Part shown: in pieces, positions 34,480 through 47,484 of the stretch | How the letters are laid out: each line of letters starts with the position of its first letter | How positions within the stretch are numbered: the first letter of the stretch is position 1 | Assembly: GCA_039707465.1 (NCBI GenBank) | Contig: CM077651.1 | Location: forward strand, 25,347,019 to 25,411,018 | Direction: 5' to 3' | DNA length: 64,000 nt | Origin: Rhabdophis nuchalis | Lineage: Eukaryota; Chordata; Lepidosauria; Squamata; Natricidae | The notes under the pieces: model-generated | What the model was told of the DNA's origin: nothing | The model's database searches: none | What the model saw: the letters and a program-made list of their open reading frames with translations, nothing else | Made by a program: the position numbers and the translations under genes

Positions 34480-36093
34480 ATCTAGGGCAAAACAATTTTA
34501 AAACACAGCATAAAATATTAAGGTTGAAACAAGACTTCAACTCAGCCTTGGAAACAGAGGCAGAAAAGATTTAAAAATGTGCTCTGCATTAAAGAGTCTG
34601 AGTAAACAGTAGTTTCCGTTGTCAGGACTGATCAGGAAAAGATTTCACAAGACTGGTATAAAACAGCTGTTACGATGCAGTGATTTATGAGTGCAAATAT
34701 TGGCACAAATGTAAGTTTAGAGAGAAGAAAGCAATGCCCCTCGTCAGAAAGTGTGAAAAAGGAAGAAGGTTAATGACTCTACAAACAATCATCAGATGAG
34801 ACTTACCATCCCTTTATCTGTGTTACTTCAATATGCTTCAGATGGGGAGATTTCTAGGCACTTTCTCAGTGAATTAGGAGCACTTTTTTGTGGTTTCCTG
34901 GGACTGGGCTGATTTGATTTTCTTTCAAACTTCCACTAGGGTCTCCTTTGAATAGTATCCTCACTCACCCAGCGCAGAGGGATGTGGGACATAAGGAATT
35001 CTTGCAAAAAATATTATAAGATTGTGTTTTTTTCCCCTTCTTAAACTGAAAAAAAAATTGTACTTTAAGAAACGGGACAACAGGCCATTGTTTCTTAAAA
35101 TGCTGCTCTCAGGACCTCTAGCCACTTTTTTAAATTATGGAGGATTTTGTTTGTATGGGTTGCATTTATTAATATTTAGCACATGAATTAAATTTGTCAT
35201 ATGCAACATTTGTTTATTTATAGAATGGCAAACATAACAATATTAAATTGATTAAATGTTAACATATTTTTTTATTTAAAAAAACTATTTTTAACCAAAA
35301 ATAATAACAAGAAGAGTGCCATTCTTTTGAATTTTTGCAAACTGAAATATTTGATTTTGTAGACCGCTTAGAGCAGAGTTATCCAAAGTTTCCAGTTTTG
35401 TGGACTCACAGGGTGGAGGGGGAGAAAGGAAGGTTCCACATGAGCAACTGGCAAACACATGCACAACCAGTTTCATTTGCGCAAGCAGCATGCACGAACC
35501 CCTGCTGCTCCCGCAAATGGAGCACACACACGTGGTTACCTGTTGCTTGTGTAAGTGAGGATGTGCGCACGCATGCACGCTCGCCAGCCATTTCTGCAGC
35601 CCAGTTGCAGTTGGCTTAGAGGATCTAGGGGAGCCCTCAAAGAGCCCTTGATCACTCTTCAATAAACACTGCAAAAGATAATTCCCCTCATGCCATCTAG
35701 TGCTAGATTTCAACAGCTTCAAGCAGGTGATACTCTACTTGGCTGTATAAACACAATTGACGCACAAATGAAGTATTAGGTCCCCACAGGAAGCCAAATC
35801 GCAGGACTTAACAGACATAGGCAAAATAAGTATTTTCTCCAGGGGCCTCTACCAATAGGGGCTGATTTCCTACTCCCAGAAAAACAGTACAAGCATTTGA
35901 TGGGCTTCTCCAATGTTCTGATGCAGTGTTGTCCCTTTGGGATGGATCAAAAAAAGTCAAGATAGCAAAGGTGATGAACTAAAAAAAGGGACTACCATTT
36001 TGTATACTTACTCCTATTCTTCTACTGTTTATAAAAGTCCCAGCTCTGAAAGGGTTTTGTACAGAAAGTACAGAATGCGGCCGCGCGGGGGAT

Positions 36094-36490
36094 TCTGGGA
36101 GCCTCAAGGTGCTCCCACGTGACACCTCTCCTGCGCGAGCTGCACTGGCTGCCTGTGGCTTTCCGGGTGCGCTTCAAGGTGCTTGTAACCATCTTCAAAG
36201 CGCTCCATGGCATGGGGCCTGGCTACTTGCAAGACTGCCTCCTGCTACCAAATACCTCCCACCGACCAGTTCGCTCCCACAGATTAGGCCTCCTCAGGGT
36301 GCCGTTGGCCAAACAATGCCGCCTGGCGACCCCCAGAGGGAGAGCCTTCTCTGTGGCAGCCCCTGCCCTCTGGAACGACCTCCCCCCCCCCGACCTACGT
36401 ATGATCACCGACCTGCGCCTCCTCTGTCGGGCTCTGAAAACGCACTTATTCCGTGGGAGCTTGGGAGTACTGGACCACATAAGCAATTAA
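36094..36490 (+). pseudogene. L2-like LINE ORF2 C-terminal fragment
   Basis: About 123 codons read TPLLRELHWLPVAFRVRFK, HRPVRSHRLGLLRVPLAKQC and RAFSVAAPALWNDLPPPD to a stop at 36490. It aligns with residues near the end of the LINE ORF at 8686-9916 but is a different, older subfamily copy. It is truncated at the 5' end and without a recognisable 3' UTR box. Confidence 0.88.
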
Positions 36491-37317
36491 ATGCTGCTGA
36501 ACTACCTGTCTTCTAAATAGAAATAATTACTTTTACAAAGAAGCGTCAACTAGGCATGAACCCTGTCCACCCACCAGAAATCCCAAGTGATAAAGCTTGG
36601 ACACAGATTAACCACCTCACGGAGAACTTGTCCATCAGTCTGTTGCTGTCGGTAATCTTCAAATATGTCCCTTTTCTATAACACAGCTCAAAATAACCTA
36701 CCAGTAATGAAACTACTGTTCTTCACTATGTTTCAACAGAAAAATGTGTTACTGTGAGAGATTTTATGCTCATGCCATCTGTTGGGTGCAGGATAGATAT
36801 TTCATAGAACCATTGCATTCTAGCATTGTCCGTTTTAAAGGAAATGCGATTCCTTAGCAACACCAAGTCACTCTGTTACTTTATTATATTTTCTCATTAG
36901 GCTTTAATCAAAAATCGTCAAGGAATGCACATTTGGTACTTCTAGAAGCTGTCGTCATTTTCAGCATCTATTTATTCTATTTTATTATTTTTAGATCATC
37001 GATCTCAAACTTTCATCATGAACAGCAATAAGGGCACTGAGTTTTAATAGCCTTAACTTCCCATGCATAATCAGTGTGGATGGGTCATTCAGTGGAACGC
37101 ATTTGAAGTGAGCTGGAGAAAGACCATGAAATAGTATCCTTCTCTTTATTTAACAAATTATAGAACTTCTTTTTAGCTCCAGATAAAAATGGAGGAGGAA
37201 TAAAGAAGCATTCCTGCCATTCCTACCATTTCAATTAGTGGAATGTTTTGGATCCTTAATTTGGGGGGGGAAGTAACTTCTATCTTCTTACAACTTCAGT
37301 GACACAGCTGTCTGCCT

Positions 37318-37733
37318 AATTTTCTGAGTATAAGACGCACTGGAGTATAAGACGCACCAAGATTTTGAAAAGGCAATTTAAAAAAAAAAAAGGTTTTGCA
37401 CTCTGAAGACCTCCCAAAAACGGCCCATTTTTTTCGAAAACAGTCCTGGTTTTTGTCAAAAAAAAGGGGCACGCATAGCCTTTAGGAGGCTTATAGAGTG
37501 CTCCTGGGAGCTGGGAGGGGAGGAATTGAGCAAAAAACTGCTCTTTTTTCGCTCATTTCTGCCCTCCCTAGCCCCCAGGAGCAATCTGGATGCCTCCTAA
37601 AGGCTCTGCATGGCCATTTTGGTGAAGGGGGTGAGCTTCCGGGAGGCCAAAAATGCTGTATTCAGTGTATAAGACACACTCAGATTTTCACCCTCTTTTT
37701 TGAGGGAAAAAGGTGCGTCTTATACTATGGTAT
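37318..37733. mobile_element. MITE with TATAAGACGCAC termini and palindromic core
   Basis: Outer inverted ends GAGTATAAGACGCACT and GTGCGTCTTATACTATGGTA. Inside, 37485-37610 is a palindrome (GTGCTCCTGGGAGCTGGGAG opposite CTAGCCCCCAGGAGCAATC) homologous to the core at 4793-4952. A similar outer end, GTGCGTTTTATACTCCG, occurs at 48091-48107. No coding capacity. The superfamily is not certain. Confidence 0.75.
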
Positions 37734-38892
37734 TTAATTTCTGCCTTTCCTCAAAGATCACAGAGTGACTTGCTTGAGAATTTCTCTTCATTGTACCCTC
37801 ACAGCAATAACCAGTGAGATAGGCAGGGACTGAATGAGTGTAAGTGGCCTAAAGTCTCAAGTGCATTTTTTTGTGGTAGAGTCTGAATGTGAATCCCCTT
37901 GAGCCCATTAATAAATGCTGAACTATTTACATCCATGCAAAAGAACAATATAAAGCAACAGACTGAAAATAATTTGGTTGACAATATTGTGTGATGCATT
38001 ACATCAAAACACTAATCTCTTCCCATAATCCAGTGTTGGTGTTCAATCATTACAAGGGTTTTTAATCTTAGTTGCTTCTCTCTGTGCTAGGAGCTCCTGG
38101 GAAAGGTAATCTTTGTGAGTAAAAGATAATCAAAGATAATCAAATACACAGAATAGCGCAAAGCACACACTGCTAGAGAGAAGTTCCCAGAAGACGGGCT
38201 CTAGTCCAGCACGAATTCGAACACTAAGAGCAGTGTGTAAGAAGACTAAACCTCTGGTCCTAGTGACTCACACAGATTGGCTCCTGCAACATTATCCTGG
38301 GACAAATATATTCACCGTCATTCATGAAAGATAATCAAGTCTAAAGAAACCATCTTGGCCATTCATGTTCACCAATCCTATAGCAGTAGAACTGCTTTTA
38401 TTCAGTTACCACAAGGGGCTTTTGTGAAAGATATTTCAGAGGGAAACTGCATACCTTGGCTATTAACTCCACATTAAGGCCCAGTGAATATATGTTTTAC
38501 TCATGAAAACCTATTTAAAAACCTACATTCTATGACAAGAGTCTACACTGACCATGTAAGATAGCCCCTTTGTTTGCCACAAGAAAGACCCTGCAGAGAT
38601 GAATGAGCTTTGCTTACAAGTTGAATGTCGGCCGAATTCTGGACTAGTTGAGCCTAATACAGAAAGGAAGCAATCAACACATTTACTTGGAAATATATGC
38701 AACACAAACCAGTACAACTCATTTCTTGATCTAAATGTTTAAGATTGGGAGTGATTCCTTGGAAAACTAGAGAGATGTTTAACATTTTCTCTTATTCGCA
38801 ACAAGGATACCAAAGAGATAAAATCCGTATTGTAATATCACGAGTGCTGTCCTTTTTTATTTACATTGTGGTGCCATAAACAGGGCGTAAAG

Positions 38893-39027
38893 CAGGGGTG
38901 TCCAAACTTGGGAACTTTAAGACTTGTGGACTTCAACTCCCAGAATTCCCCAGCCAGCATAGCTGGCTGGGGAATTCTGGGAGTTGAAGTCCACAAGTCT
39001 TAAAGTTCCCAAGTTTAGACACCCCTG
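38893..39027. mobile_element. Palindromic hAT-type MITE, 135 bp
   Basis: Starts CAGGGGTGTCCAAACTTGGG and ends AAGTTTAGACACCCCTG; nearly perfect palindrome around GCCAGCATAGCTGGC. Perfect 8-bp duplication GCGTAAAG at 38885-38892 and 39028-39035. The high arm identity suggests a young copy. Confidence 0.93.
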
Positions 39028-39107
39028 GCGTAAAGGATGGAGTTTGCATTGTAACATTACAATTCATGTTTTGCTATTTGCTCCCCCCCCCCCCCGCCCT
39101 GGGGATG

Positions 39108-39792
39108 CTATAAATGCTTTTCAAATTTGCTTGAAGAAGAACAAGTTTTAGACCTGTCTAAAGGACCTCCTTTCAAAGTGCAAATTAGTGTGGGTGCACA
39201 CAAAATAACCAATATAAATAATAAACAGAAAAATCCAGAAAAAACAATTACTGCTAACCTGCCTTCCATTGAGGACTTGTACACTGCATGAGTCAAAAAG
39301 AGGACTGTGAAAATATTTACAGACCCCACACTTCCTGGACATACATGTTTCAACTCCTACCCTCAAAACGACACTATAGAGCACTGCACACCAAGACAAC
39401 GAGACACAAGAACAGTTTTTTTTTCTGAACGCCATCACTCTGCTAAACAAATAATTCTCTCACCACTGTCAAATCATTCACTAAGGCTGCATTACAATTA
39501 CTATTAGTCTTCTCATCATTCCTATCACCTACCTCCTCCCACTTATGACTGTATGACTGTAACATTGTTGCTTGTATCCTTACTATTTATATTGATATTG
39601 ATTGTTTCCTGATTGCTAATTTGTACCCTATGACTATCATTAAGTGCTGTACCTTATGATTCTTGACGAATATATATTGTCTTTTTATGTCCACTGAGAG
39701 CATCTGCACCAAAGACAAATTCCTTGTGTGTCCAATCACACTTGGCCAATAAAGAATTCTATTCTATTCCATTCCATTCCATTCCATTCCAT
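39108..39792 (+). mobile_element. CR1-L3 ('Snake1'-like) LINE 3' end with seeded microsatellite
   Basis: The end of the ORF reads KIFTDPTLPGHTCFN with surrounding frameshifts (LPSIEDLYTA just upstream), followed by a 3' UTR with GACAAATTCCTTGTGTGTCC and ACACTTGGCCAATAAAG, then ATTCT/ATTCC repeats to 39792. Snake CR1-L3 elements are known to seed such pentamer microsatellites at their 3' ends. The copy is 5'-truncated and its ORF is broken. Confidence 0.82.
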
Positions 39793-42700
39793 TTTGCGCC
39801 TTTGCTCCATCAAGCCTCTTCAAGGAGTGATAACTGCAGAATGCAGTGAATTGCAATGTTCAATGTGGAGCTACAGTTCAAGTTGGCAATGCTGCTTTTG
39901 TCATTCAGGCCCCAATCACCCCAGCCCCCTGCAAATACCTTGTCTTTAAGATTTATTTTGAAATAGGTATTTATTAATTCAATATATTAATATTCTTATT
40001 ATTCCCCATTTACTTTACTATTTATTCATTATGTTCTATCTCGCCGCCACCCCCCCCCCCCCGCCCCGAAGGTATAAGGCCAGTCTATCTTCTCAGCACT
40101 GATTAGGTCCAGTCTTATGTATGTTAAGCTCATGGAACCCTACTACCGCGATTTGGAATCAATGATATGCAATGGCTCATTCAATATTTCTTTTGTGTTT
40201 GATAAAATTTATGTGTACAAACATATAATTATCCCTTTTTCCCTTTGCAGCTTTAGTCAGGATATGCCACACAAAACAATATATCATATGCACTTAAGTT
40301 TTAGTTCTGAATTAAGCTCTTCTCCCTCCCCCTCTATGCTACAGGAATGTTTTTCTGCTTAGCATGTCTTTATTCTAAAGCTCCTTCAGTTCCTACTACA
40401 ATAGTATAAGTCAAATGTCCTTTAGGAATTGTCACTTGCCCAAGCAACGAATAATCCAGAAGTGAACATTAACATCTAGATTCTTTGTTGACTGCATGGA
40501 GGTAGATGAAAAAAGTATGCTGTAAATAATAGTATGATAGCTCATTGATGAATACATCTGTTTTTAAGCACGAAATGCTCAGAAATATATATTTAAAATG
40601 CAAACATGTGCTATTAACCATATCCTTTTAATATTTATCTCTGACCTAAGGTTCAGAGTGATGTCTGTTACTACATGGAGAAAATGTAGCCATTTTGCCT
40701 ACCTATGCACTGCTGATGAATCAAGCATCACCACAATAAACAGAGATTGAAATTAAGGAATATACATGCATTTGGTTCAATTGGCAACCATGAATGCTAA
40801 TAACCAGCATCTTCACAAGTTACTAATTCTGAATCATCTGCAAAGAAAACAACATCCATCTACTTTTACACTCCAATGGACGAGGTGGGTCCTCACAGCG
40901 GGGCTGCACAGACTTTGCCATCTGGAGAATAAATCGAGTGTGAAGTACAGTATAGCTTGGGTCCAGGCTCAGTGGCAGCAGCTCAGCAGTTATTTCATTA
41001 GCTCCAAACTTTCAGGGGTTTAAGCGATCTCCGTTCTACAGTCAGATAGGATAAGACAGACTGGGGAATAAAAGGACCTCGAAGATGAAGCCTCGTAGGC
41101 TTATTTATAAAACCGTCAAATATAAACACCCCAAAACAAATGCCTTAACTAACAGCACAATGTCTGAACGAGCATCCTAAGCAAGAAGTCACACTACTGA
41201 TCTTACTATAGGCACCTCCTCCCCTTTGAAATCAGAACCGGAAAACGAAAAGAAAAGCAGTACACCAGGTCTTTATTGATCCTTTTTCCTAGATATGGGG
41301 TTGGGAGGGTTGGGGGGGGGGGAAGGTTTATTTTTTTTCAGACATGAGGTAGATTTGCCAAACACACCAGGTTGCAAAGATAAAACCTGTTTTGGTAAAT
41401 ATATTCTTTTTTTATTGGACCGGCAATAATGGGGATAGTGGTTCTTTGTTAGTACTGGGAGGACTTGACCATCCATACTGTAGTCCAAATGCTGGCAGAC
41501 TCCTCCCTCTCCCCCCCCATCCCTTTTCCTTGCTATTGCCATAGGGTTGGGGGAAAGAGGGGAGGGGAATCATTGTTCTATGACATGCGGCTTTTGCAGA
41601 GGTAAATGCCAGTAAACGTCAGAAAGTAATGGACAAATTAATGGTGCTAAATATAACAAAAGAGGCATAGATCAGAATGGAGCTTTGTTCGGGTATGTGA
41701 GCTGGAATGGCTGTGCAAAGCAGCACCCCAAGAAGACTGTTTAATTACAGTACCTTTCAGTGCATGAAATGTTAAAAAATCTGATCGGGTATACTGGCAA
41801 GCAGATTGTAGCTTCTGCCTGATAGTTAAGGGTAACTCCATATATTTCAGATGGCAGTGGAAAATTAATTACTGTAGTCGCAGCCAGAGTTAGCTGTTTT
41901 GTGACAGGACTGACATGATAAAACATGCAATTATGATTTAATGTTAGCCCCTGTAGTGGTTTGTTTATTCAGCCTGACACTGCTGAGGCTTTTGTCTCTT
42001 GTCTATACCAAGAGTCACCATACTCTGGATTTCAGCTTTTCTTTGTCAAAAGCAACCTACATATTTCTTAAGGAGGCCATTAGTCCTGCAGGATTACTTG
42101 GTGCCAAGAGCAAAACTTATTTAACAAGCTGATGCCCCTTCTCTAGAAATGCCATGTCTAAACAGCCTGGTCATTTTCTTTCCCATTTCCCTGCTGAGAA
42201 TGCGACTGGGACAAATAATCACATTACTGGGTTGTTGTTTTTTTAAGCAAAAGGAATAAGGGGGAAAGGCAAATAATGAGAACAATTTAGCTACCACTTT
42301 TGTTCTAAAAAAAGCATCTTGAAATGTAGTTTGTAATGGCTCTTTCCTATTCTCCAAAGCTAAAAAACATATTAAGGAAGCAGTCAAAATTGAATCTGGA
42401 GATCCTGCCCCAAATAAAATAAATGATGTATTTATTGCATGAATAACCCCACTTTTCCAGCAAAGAATAGAAAGGCAGGATTATCCATTCCTTTTGTTAG
42501 ATTACTCCTCCTTTTTTAACAAATGAAAAACAGACATCAACCCTACATTTCATCCAAAGCTACGTATGCAACATTTGCAAACATGGAAGGATTTAAGGAA
42601 GCCTTCCATATTCCAATTAAAACAACCCATCTTATTTCTCTCATATTTAAATTATAGTTGTCCAATTAAGTTAAAAAAATCTTTTCTGAATATGTATTTT

Positions 42701-42832
42701 TTTTTCTTTTTAAAATCCTGTAATCCAACTGAGACTAAAAACTGAATGGAACTGGAATTTAGGTCCATCTCTAATCTAAAGTCACCGTCTCCATGGAGTT
42801 AAAAGATCACCATCACGCGTTTGATACTCGGC

Positions 42833-43060
42833 CAGGGGTAGTACACACTTACCTTCCCTACAGGTTTGCAAATGTGAGCAAGCACACGAGCGCTTAGCTT
42901 GCACGTACCACCTCTGTGCAGATTCTTGTGCGCATGTGCTTTTGGAGAAAACATGGTCCAAATAGGATGCCATAGAGGCGAGTGTAAATGGGCGGAGCCA
43001 CCTGTGATTTCCACTATCTGTTCAGGCAATCCAGTCTGAACCAGTAGAATACCACCTCTG
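42833..43060. mobile_element. hAT MITE of the CAGTGGTGGGATTC type, 228 bp
   Basis: Starts CAGGGGTAGTACACACTTAC and ends CCAGTAGAATACCACCTCTG. Flanks TACTCGGC and TACCCCGC match in 6 of 8 positions. It is related to copies at 43766, 44818, 53774 and 63606 through the AGGTTTGCAAATGTG / ATACCACC subterminal motifs. Confidence 0.75.
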
Positions 43061-43765
43061 TACCCCGCCCCTCTTTATATGCATTGTGGATACTGCCTCT
43101 ATTTTTTTAACTCCTCCCTTGCCCCTCCCCCCCAACCTCACTAGTTTACCAGAAATAGAAATATTAATAACATTAGGATTTATTTTCAGAGGCAATTTTG
43201 CATTTTTTGAAATATGGCATTTAATCTTAAATTTTTAATTTTGAGAACAGTTAAGGTTATCAGGATTTTTGGAGATGGGATTCTTCTACCCAATATCCTT
43301 TCTGTAGTTCAGGCGGACACAGCATTTATTTATCTCTATGGCCTGTTCACTCCCAGCCCACACTCATTATTTATTTCAAGTCTTAAAAGGACAGATGCAA
43401 CAGGAGAAGACATGCATAACCAGTGTTGAATTATCATATGGCAGAGACCAAGATATGTGTCCAAATAATGAGTGGCTGCTAACTGATATAAGTCTTTTTC
43501 TTTTCTTTTTGTTTTAAACTAGCAAGCTTGGCTAGTTTATGGGTTAATGTGTTGGGTTAAACCAGAAAAATTTAAATAATTAAATAACCACATGAAAGAC
43601 ATATCACATAAAACCTCCAGCTAATATCGTTATATACTGTATATATTTTCTCCTAAAGATCCATCTCCACAAATGGGAATAATTAACATGGCAAAGAAAT
43701 GGTTGGGGACCTTCCAAACATAATTAATTACAGAATAAAGACTATGGCATCCTATTGGTGTATAC

Positions 43766-43961
43766 CAGTGGTGGGTTTGTGCAGGCTCGCACCTACTCGC
43801 GAGAGCCGGTTGGTGAAATTTAGAGAACCGGTGAGAGGGGGTTCCACCGGCGTACCTGGAAGTAAATCTGGCCCGCCGCTGCCAGTGACCTAACGGGAAG
43901 GAAAGGAAAGGAAAGGAAGGAAGGAAGGAAGGAAGGAAGGAAGGAAGGAAGGAAGGAAGGA

Positions 43962-44013
<52 letters not shown>

Positions 44014-44127
44014 AATTTATCATCACAATTGAGTCCACTCCCACCCTGTCACATGACTGCCAAGCCACGCCCACAAAATAGGCCACATCTATAGAGTAGG
44101 TTCTAAAAAATTTGAAACCCACCACTG
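43766..44127. mobile_element. hAT MITE with internal GGAA/GAAA microsatellite, 362 bp
   Basis: Starts CAGTGGTGGGTTTGTGC and ends TTGAAACCCACCACTG. Perfect 8-bp duplication GTGTATAC at 43758-43765 and 44128-44135. Positions 43898-44013 are a GGAA then GAAA microsatellite that has expanded inside the element. The CACGCCCAC box (minus GTGGGCGTG) is shared with the copy at 63606. Confidence 0.92.
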
Positions 44128-44276
44128 GTGTATACCCAGAAGCAGGGCTGCAGCAAAATCCAAGAGCTTCCATATTGATATACCCATCAACTAGATACAT
44201 TATATGTTCCCACTTTTTATTTCCCATCGCTCTCTTCATGAATGCAACAAGGTAAAAATATATATTAGGCACCTAA

Positions 44277-44532
44277 TACCGTGTTTCCCCAAAAATAAGA
44301 CAGAGTCTTACTTTCTTTTGACCCCCGAAATAAGCACTTGGCGTTATTTTCGGGGAGGTCTTATTATTTTTGAGGTGCAGGAGACAGCAAGCGGGGTCAC
44401 CTCATGGCTGCTGCTGCGTTGCAATATTTTTGGGAAGGGCTTATTTTGGGGGAGGGCTTATATTAGCACATGCACTCAAAAGCCCGATTGGGCTTATTAT
44501 CTGGGAGGTCTTATTTTTGGGGAAACAGGGTA
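44277..44532. mobile_element. MITE with TACCGTGTTTCCCC ends
   Basis: Left end TACCGTGTTTCCCCAAAAAT and right end TTGGGGAAACAGGGTA are inverted. Repeated AATAAGAC/GTCTTATT and GGGCTTAT motifs lie between them. No coding sequence. Flanking CTAA/CTAC is too short to identify the superfamily. Confidence 0.7.
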
Positions 44533-44611
44533 CTACCGGTATGATAGCCCCAGGATTATTTTTGTATGAATTAATTCCTTCTCCCGAAGATTAAAATGTT
44601 AAAAGATTAAG

Positions 44612-44965
44612 TGCCGTGGTGGCGCAGTGGTTAGAATGCAGTATTACAGGCTAATTCTGCCCACTGCCAGCAGTTTGATTCTCACTAGCTCAAGCCTGTC
44701 ACAAGTCTTCCATCCTTCCAAGGTCAGTAAAATGAGGAGCCAGACTGCTGAGGGCATTATGTTGACTCTGTAAACTGCTTAGAGAGGACTGTCAAGCACG
44801 ATGAAGTGGTATATAAGCAGTGATGGGATTCACTTACTTTCCCTACCACTTTGCAAATGTCTGCATACCACCTGGGCAGGTGGGTAGAGCCTCCGTTACG
44901 AGTTTGCCCAAACTGGAGACAACCGGCTAAATACCACCACTGTATATAAGTCTGCTATTGCTATT
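44612..44965 (+). mobile_element. Squamate tRNA-derived SINE, interrupted by a MITE
   Basis: A-box TGGCGCAGTGG at 44620-44630 and degenerate B-box GTTTGATTC near 44673; the body has CTTCCATCCTTCC, GTCAGTAAAATGAGGA and CTGTAAACTGCTTAGAGAGG. The SINE runs from 44612 to 44817, is split by a 125-bp MITE, and resumes at 44943 with TATATAAGTCTGCTATTGC, the usual CTATTGCTATT end. Confidence 0.85.
44818..44942. mobile_element. hAT MITE inserted in the SINE, 125 bp
   Basis: Starts CAGTGATGGGATTCAC and ends AAATACCACCACTG, with a perfect 8-bp duplication TATATAAG at 44810-44817 and 44943-44950. The duplication is SINE sequence, so the MITE is younger than the SINE. Confidence 0.92.
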
Positions 44966-46924
44966 GCAAAATAAACAGATCTTATGGGGTTCCTTTTTTT
45001 GCATCTCTTTTGGTGAGATTCTTGCAATATCTCTCCAAATTTTTTTTGCAAAACATTGATAAAGTTAATCTGCTTAATTAAGGTGAGTCATCTTAACATT
45101 GCTGCCAAAGCTGCTGGTGGTAGAGTTGGCAGTATCTGTGGTGTTTCCCAGTGGCTGCAAAACCTGCAAGGACCAACTTTTGGACTATAAGGCTCTTCTG
45201 AAGAATCTGATCTTGGTTCTTTCCCTCCCAGTATCTTCTGTTCGGCCACTGCCCTGAGGTGGATTAACTTCAGTCACTCTGATATGCCCTGCTAGTCTAG
45301 AGCTCAGCTAGAGAGCTTGCAAAGAGAGGCATACTCACAGTCTTGGTATAGTGGCCAAGGATTGTAATTGCAACGTGCCCAGCCCAGCTGGGGAGTACTT
45401 TCTCTGCAAACAGTCCCCCCAAGTTTCTTGTGATCCTGCTATCTTGCTGCAATAGCCACCACATCAACCAGCTTGGATCAAGGCACCAATCCAAGAAACT
45501 GGAACAGTTGGCATTCAGAACCATACATTTTTTTAAAGTTATGTGGCAAAAAATCCAGCTGGGTAGAGCTTTACGCATCGAAATGGAAGCATCTCTAGGA
45601 AAGCGATGGACATATGGTAACCCTAGTAAGCACTTGCTCTCTCTTGACAACACACAAGCTCATCCTCAAGGATGCAAATACACTGTTATATTTGGCATCT
45701 CCTACAGCCATTTGGATTCTCCTACAGAGATGTTTTTCACATTCTGCCTGCAGTACATGCTTTTCTGTATATTCAGCTAATTTAAGCATGTAAGCAAATC
45801 ACTGCCATAAGCAAAAAAAAGCACACACACCCCAATAAAATAATTTTAGTACTTCGGAAAGATGGTATTTTTTATTTGGTGATTTTTTTAAATTGCTTCT
45901 TCAATAGCCTTGAGAGGTGCTGAAATCAATTTCTGTAATATTTCAGTGCACTTAGTCTGCATATGTTTCCAAAATGAAATACAGTAGTTGCCATAAATGC
46001 AAGTAGCCCAGAAACTCCATCATGGAATCATAATTGTAGTTCAGCTTGCGTATCAGTCGAGTTAAAAGGATTCACAGATGCTTAATTTTAGCCCATAAAA
46101 CCCAAGCTGAGATTTACGGAAACCCCAGTTCACTGTGAAATCTACTCCTGTAGATTTCTGCAAGTGGGGGTGCTTATGTGTTTGAATGCTTCTTCATCCA
46201 AAGGAAAGTATTATCTTCCACAGCTCTAAAATGTGTATATATGTCTTTGCATATCCTAAATTTCATTGCCACTTTTAAAGATGCTGTTGAAGTTTGAAAC
46301 ATATTTAGCTTAGTTTCATTGGGCTGCTAGCAAAAGCACGCAGTCCAATTGTAACCGCTGAGCATTGCTTCATACCGAGTTTATTTTTGAAATTAGTTTT
46401 TCCAGCCTTACAATGCAATATTTAATTTGCACAGTTTGTAATCAGAAAAAAAGAAACACAGCAATTGTGACTGCCATTCAAAAGGCCTCTTCACACCCTT
46501 AATTATGTCCTTTTTCAAACAAAATTAATCTGTCTCGGCAATGCTTTGTAGCCATTGCAACATGGAAGGAAACTCTTCCAATATGTTGTATAATCATTGC
46601 CACCACTAAAAAAAAATCTTTAATAAAGGAACTTAATTTTTGGTACTGGTAAGAGGAGAGATTCCAGAGCATTTGACACATAATTTCCTGATTGATTTCT
46701 AATAATTCAAAAAAAATGGATACCAATTAAATATTAAATTAAATATGAATAGCATTTAGCAGCCTCTACTTCCAATAATTTAAAGCATTTGTTCTTTAAT
46801 TAATGGTGACTGAAGGATAGTAATGATACGGTGAGTTTACACTGTGCTTATCTCAAAGTTGCATAAGTACCACACATATTGATTTACTATTTTATCACCA
46901 TTCTTAAATCTTCCTTCCTGTATT

Positions 46925-46985
46925 TTTTGTTTGTGAACTGCCCAGAGTTATGCTACTAAGATGGGCCGCTATCCAAACCAAACCA
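46925..46985 (+). mobile_element. L2-like LINE 3' terminal fragment
   Basis: TTGTGAACTGCCCAGAGTTA and GATGGGCCGCTATCC resemble the L2 3' box; no tail is preserved. Confidence 0.45.
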
Positions 46986-47214
46986 ACATTTTTTTAGAAC
47001 AACCTTGCAAGCTCAAGAAACACATTCCACACAGACTGCAGTTCTGAACCTCTTATTTGTATCCTCTTATTCTAACATTCATCTCTCTCCCTCTTTCTCT
47101 CCCCTCCCGTCTCCCTCTCATCTTTAGGAACTGCCCCTCTCCAGCATAGAGCAACTCTTACCTGGAAGAGACATTAGGGAACTAAAGGTCTTGCAGTTTG
47201 AAATTGAGCAAACT

Positions 47215-47260
47215 TTTATTTTATTTATTTTATTAAATTTATACCCCGCCCTTCTCCTTG
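47215..47260 (-). mobile_element. L2-like LINE 3' tail, minus strand
   Basis: On the minus strand, GGAGAAGGGCGGGGTATAAA and AATAAAATAAATAAA, the same terminal box as at 10085-10121. Confidence 0.65.
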
Positions 47261-47484
47261 TTTTCATCTGCTTATGTTAATGCTTTTCATTTTCCAACTT
47301 TGATATTCTCCAAAATATCACAATATTATAAAATGTTGATTTTAACTTCCAAAATCCTGATTGGGTTATTCAGATTATTAGCTTCCTTCATAGACTCCTG
47401 TTTGATCCATCTATTTTCCACCAAACAGATTGAGGTGGGTGGTTATTATTAAAAAAAAGACTTCTAGTGTGGGACTCCCACTAT

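Noticed and set aside
34052..34480. 142-codon plus frame
   Set aside because: Lies wholly within a hAT MITE and is made of its internal repeats.
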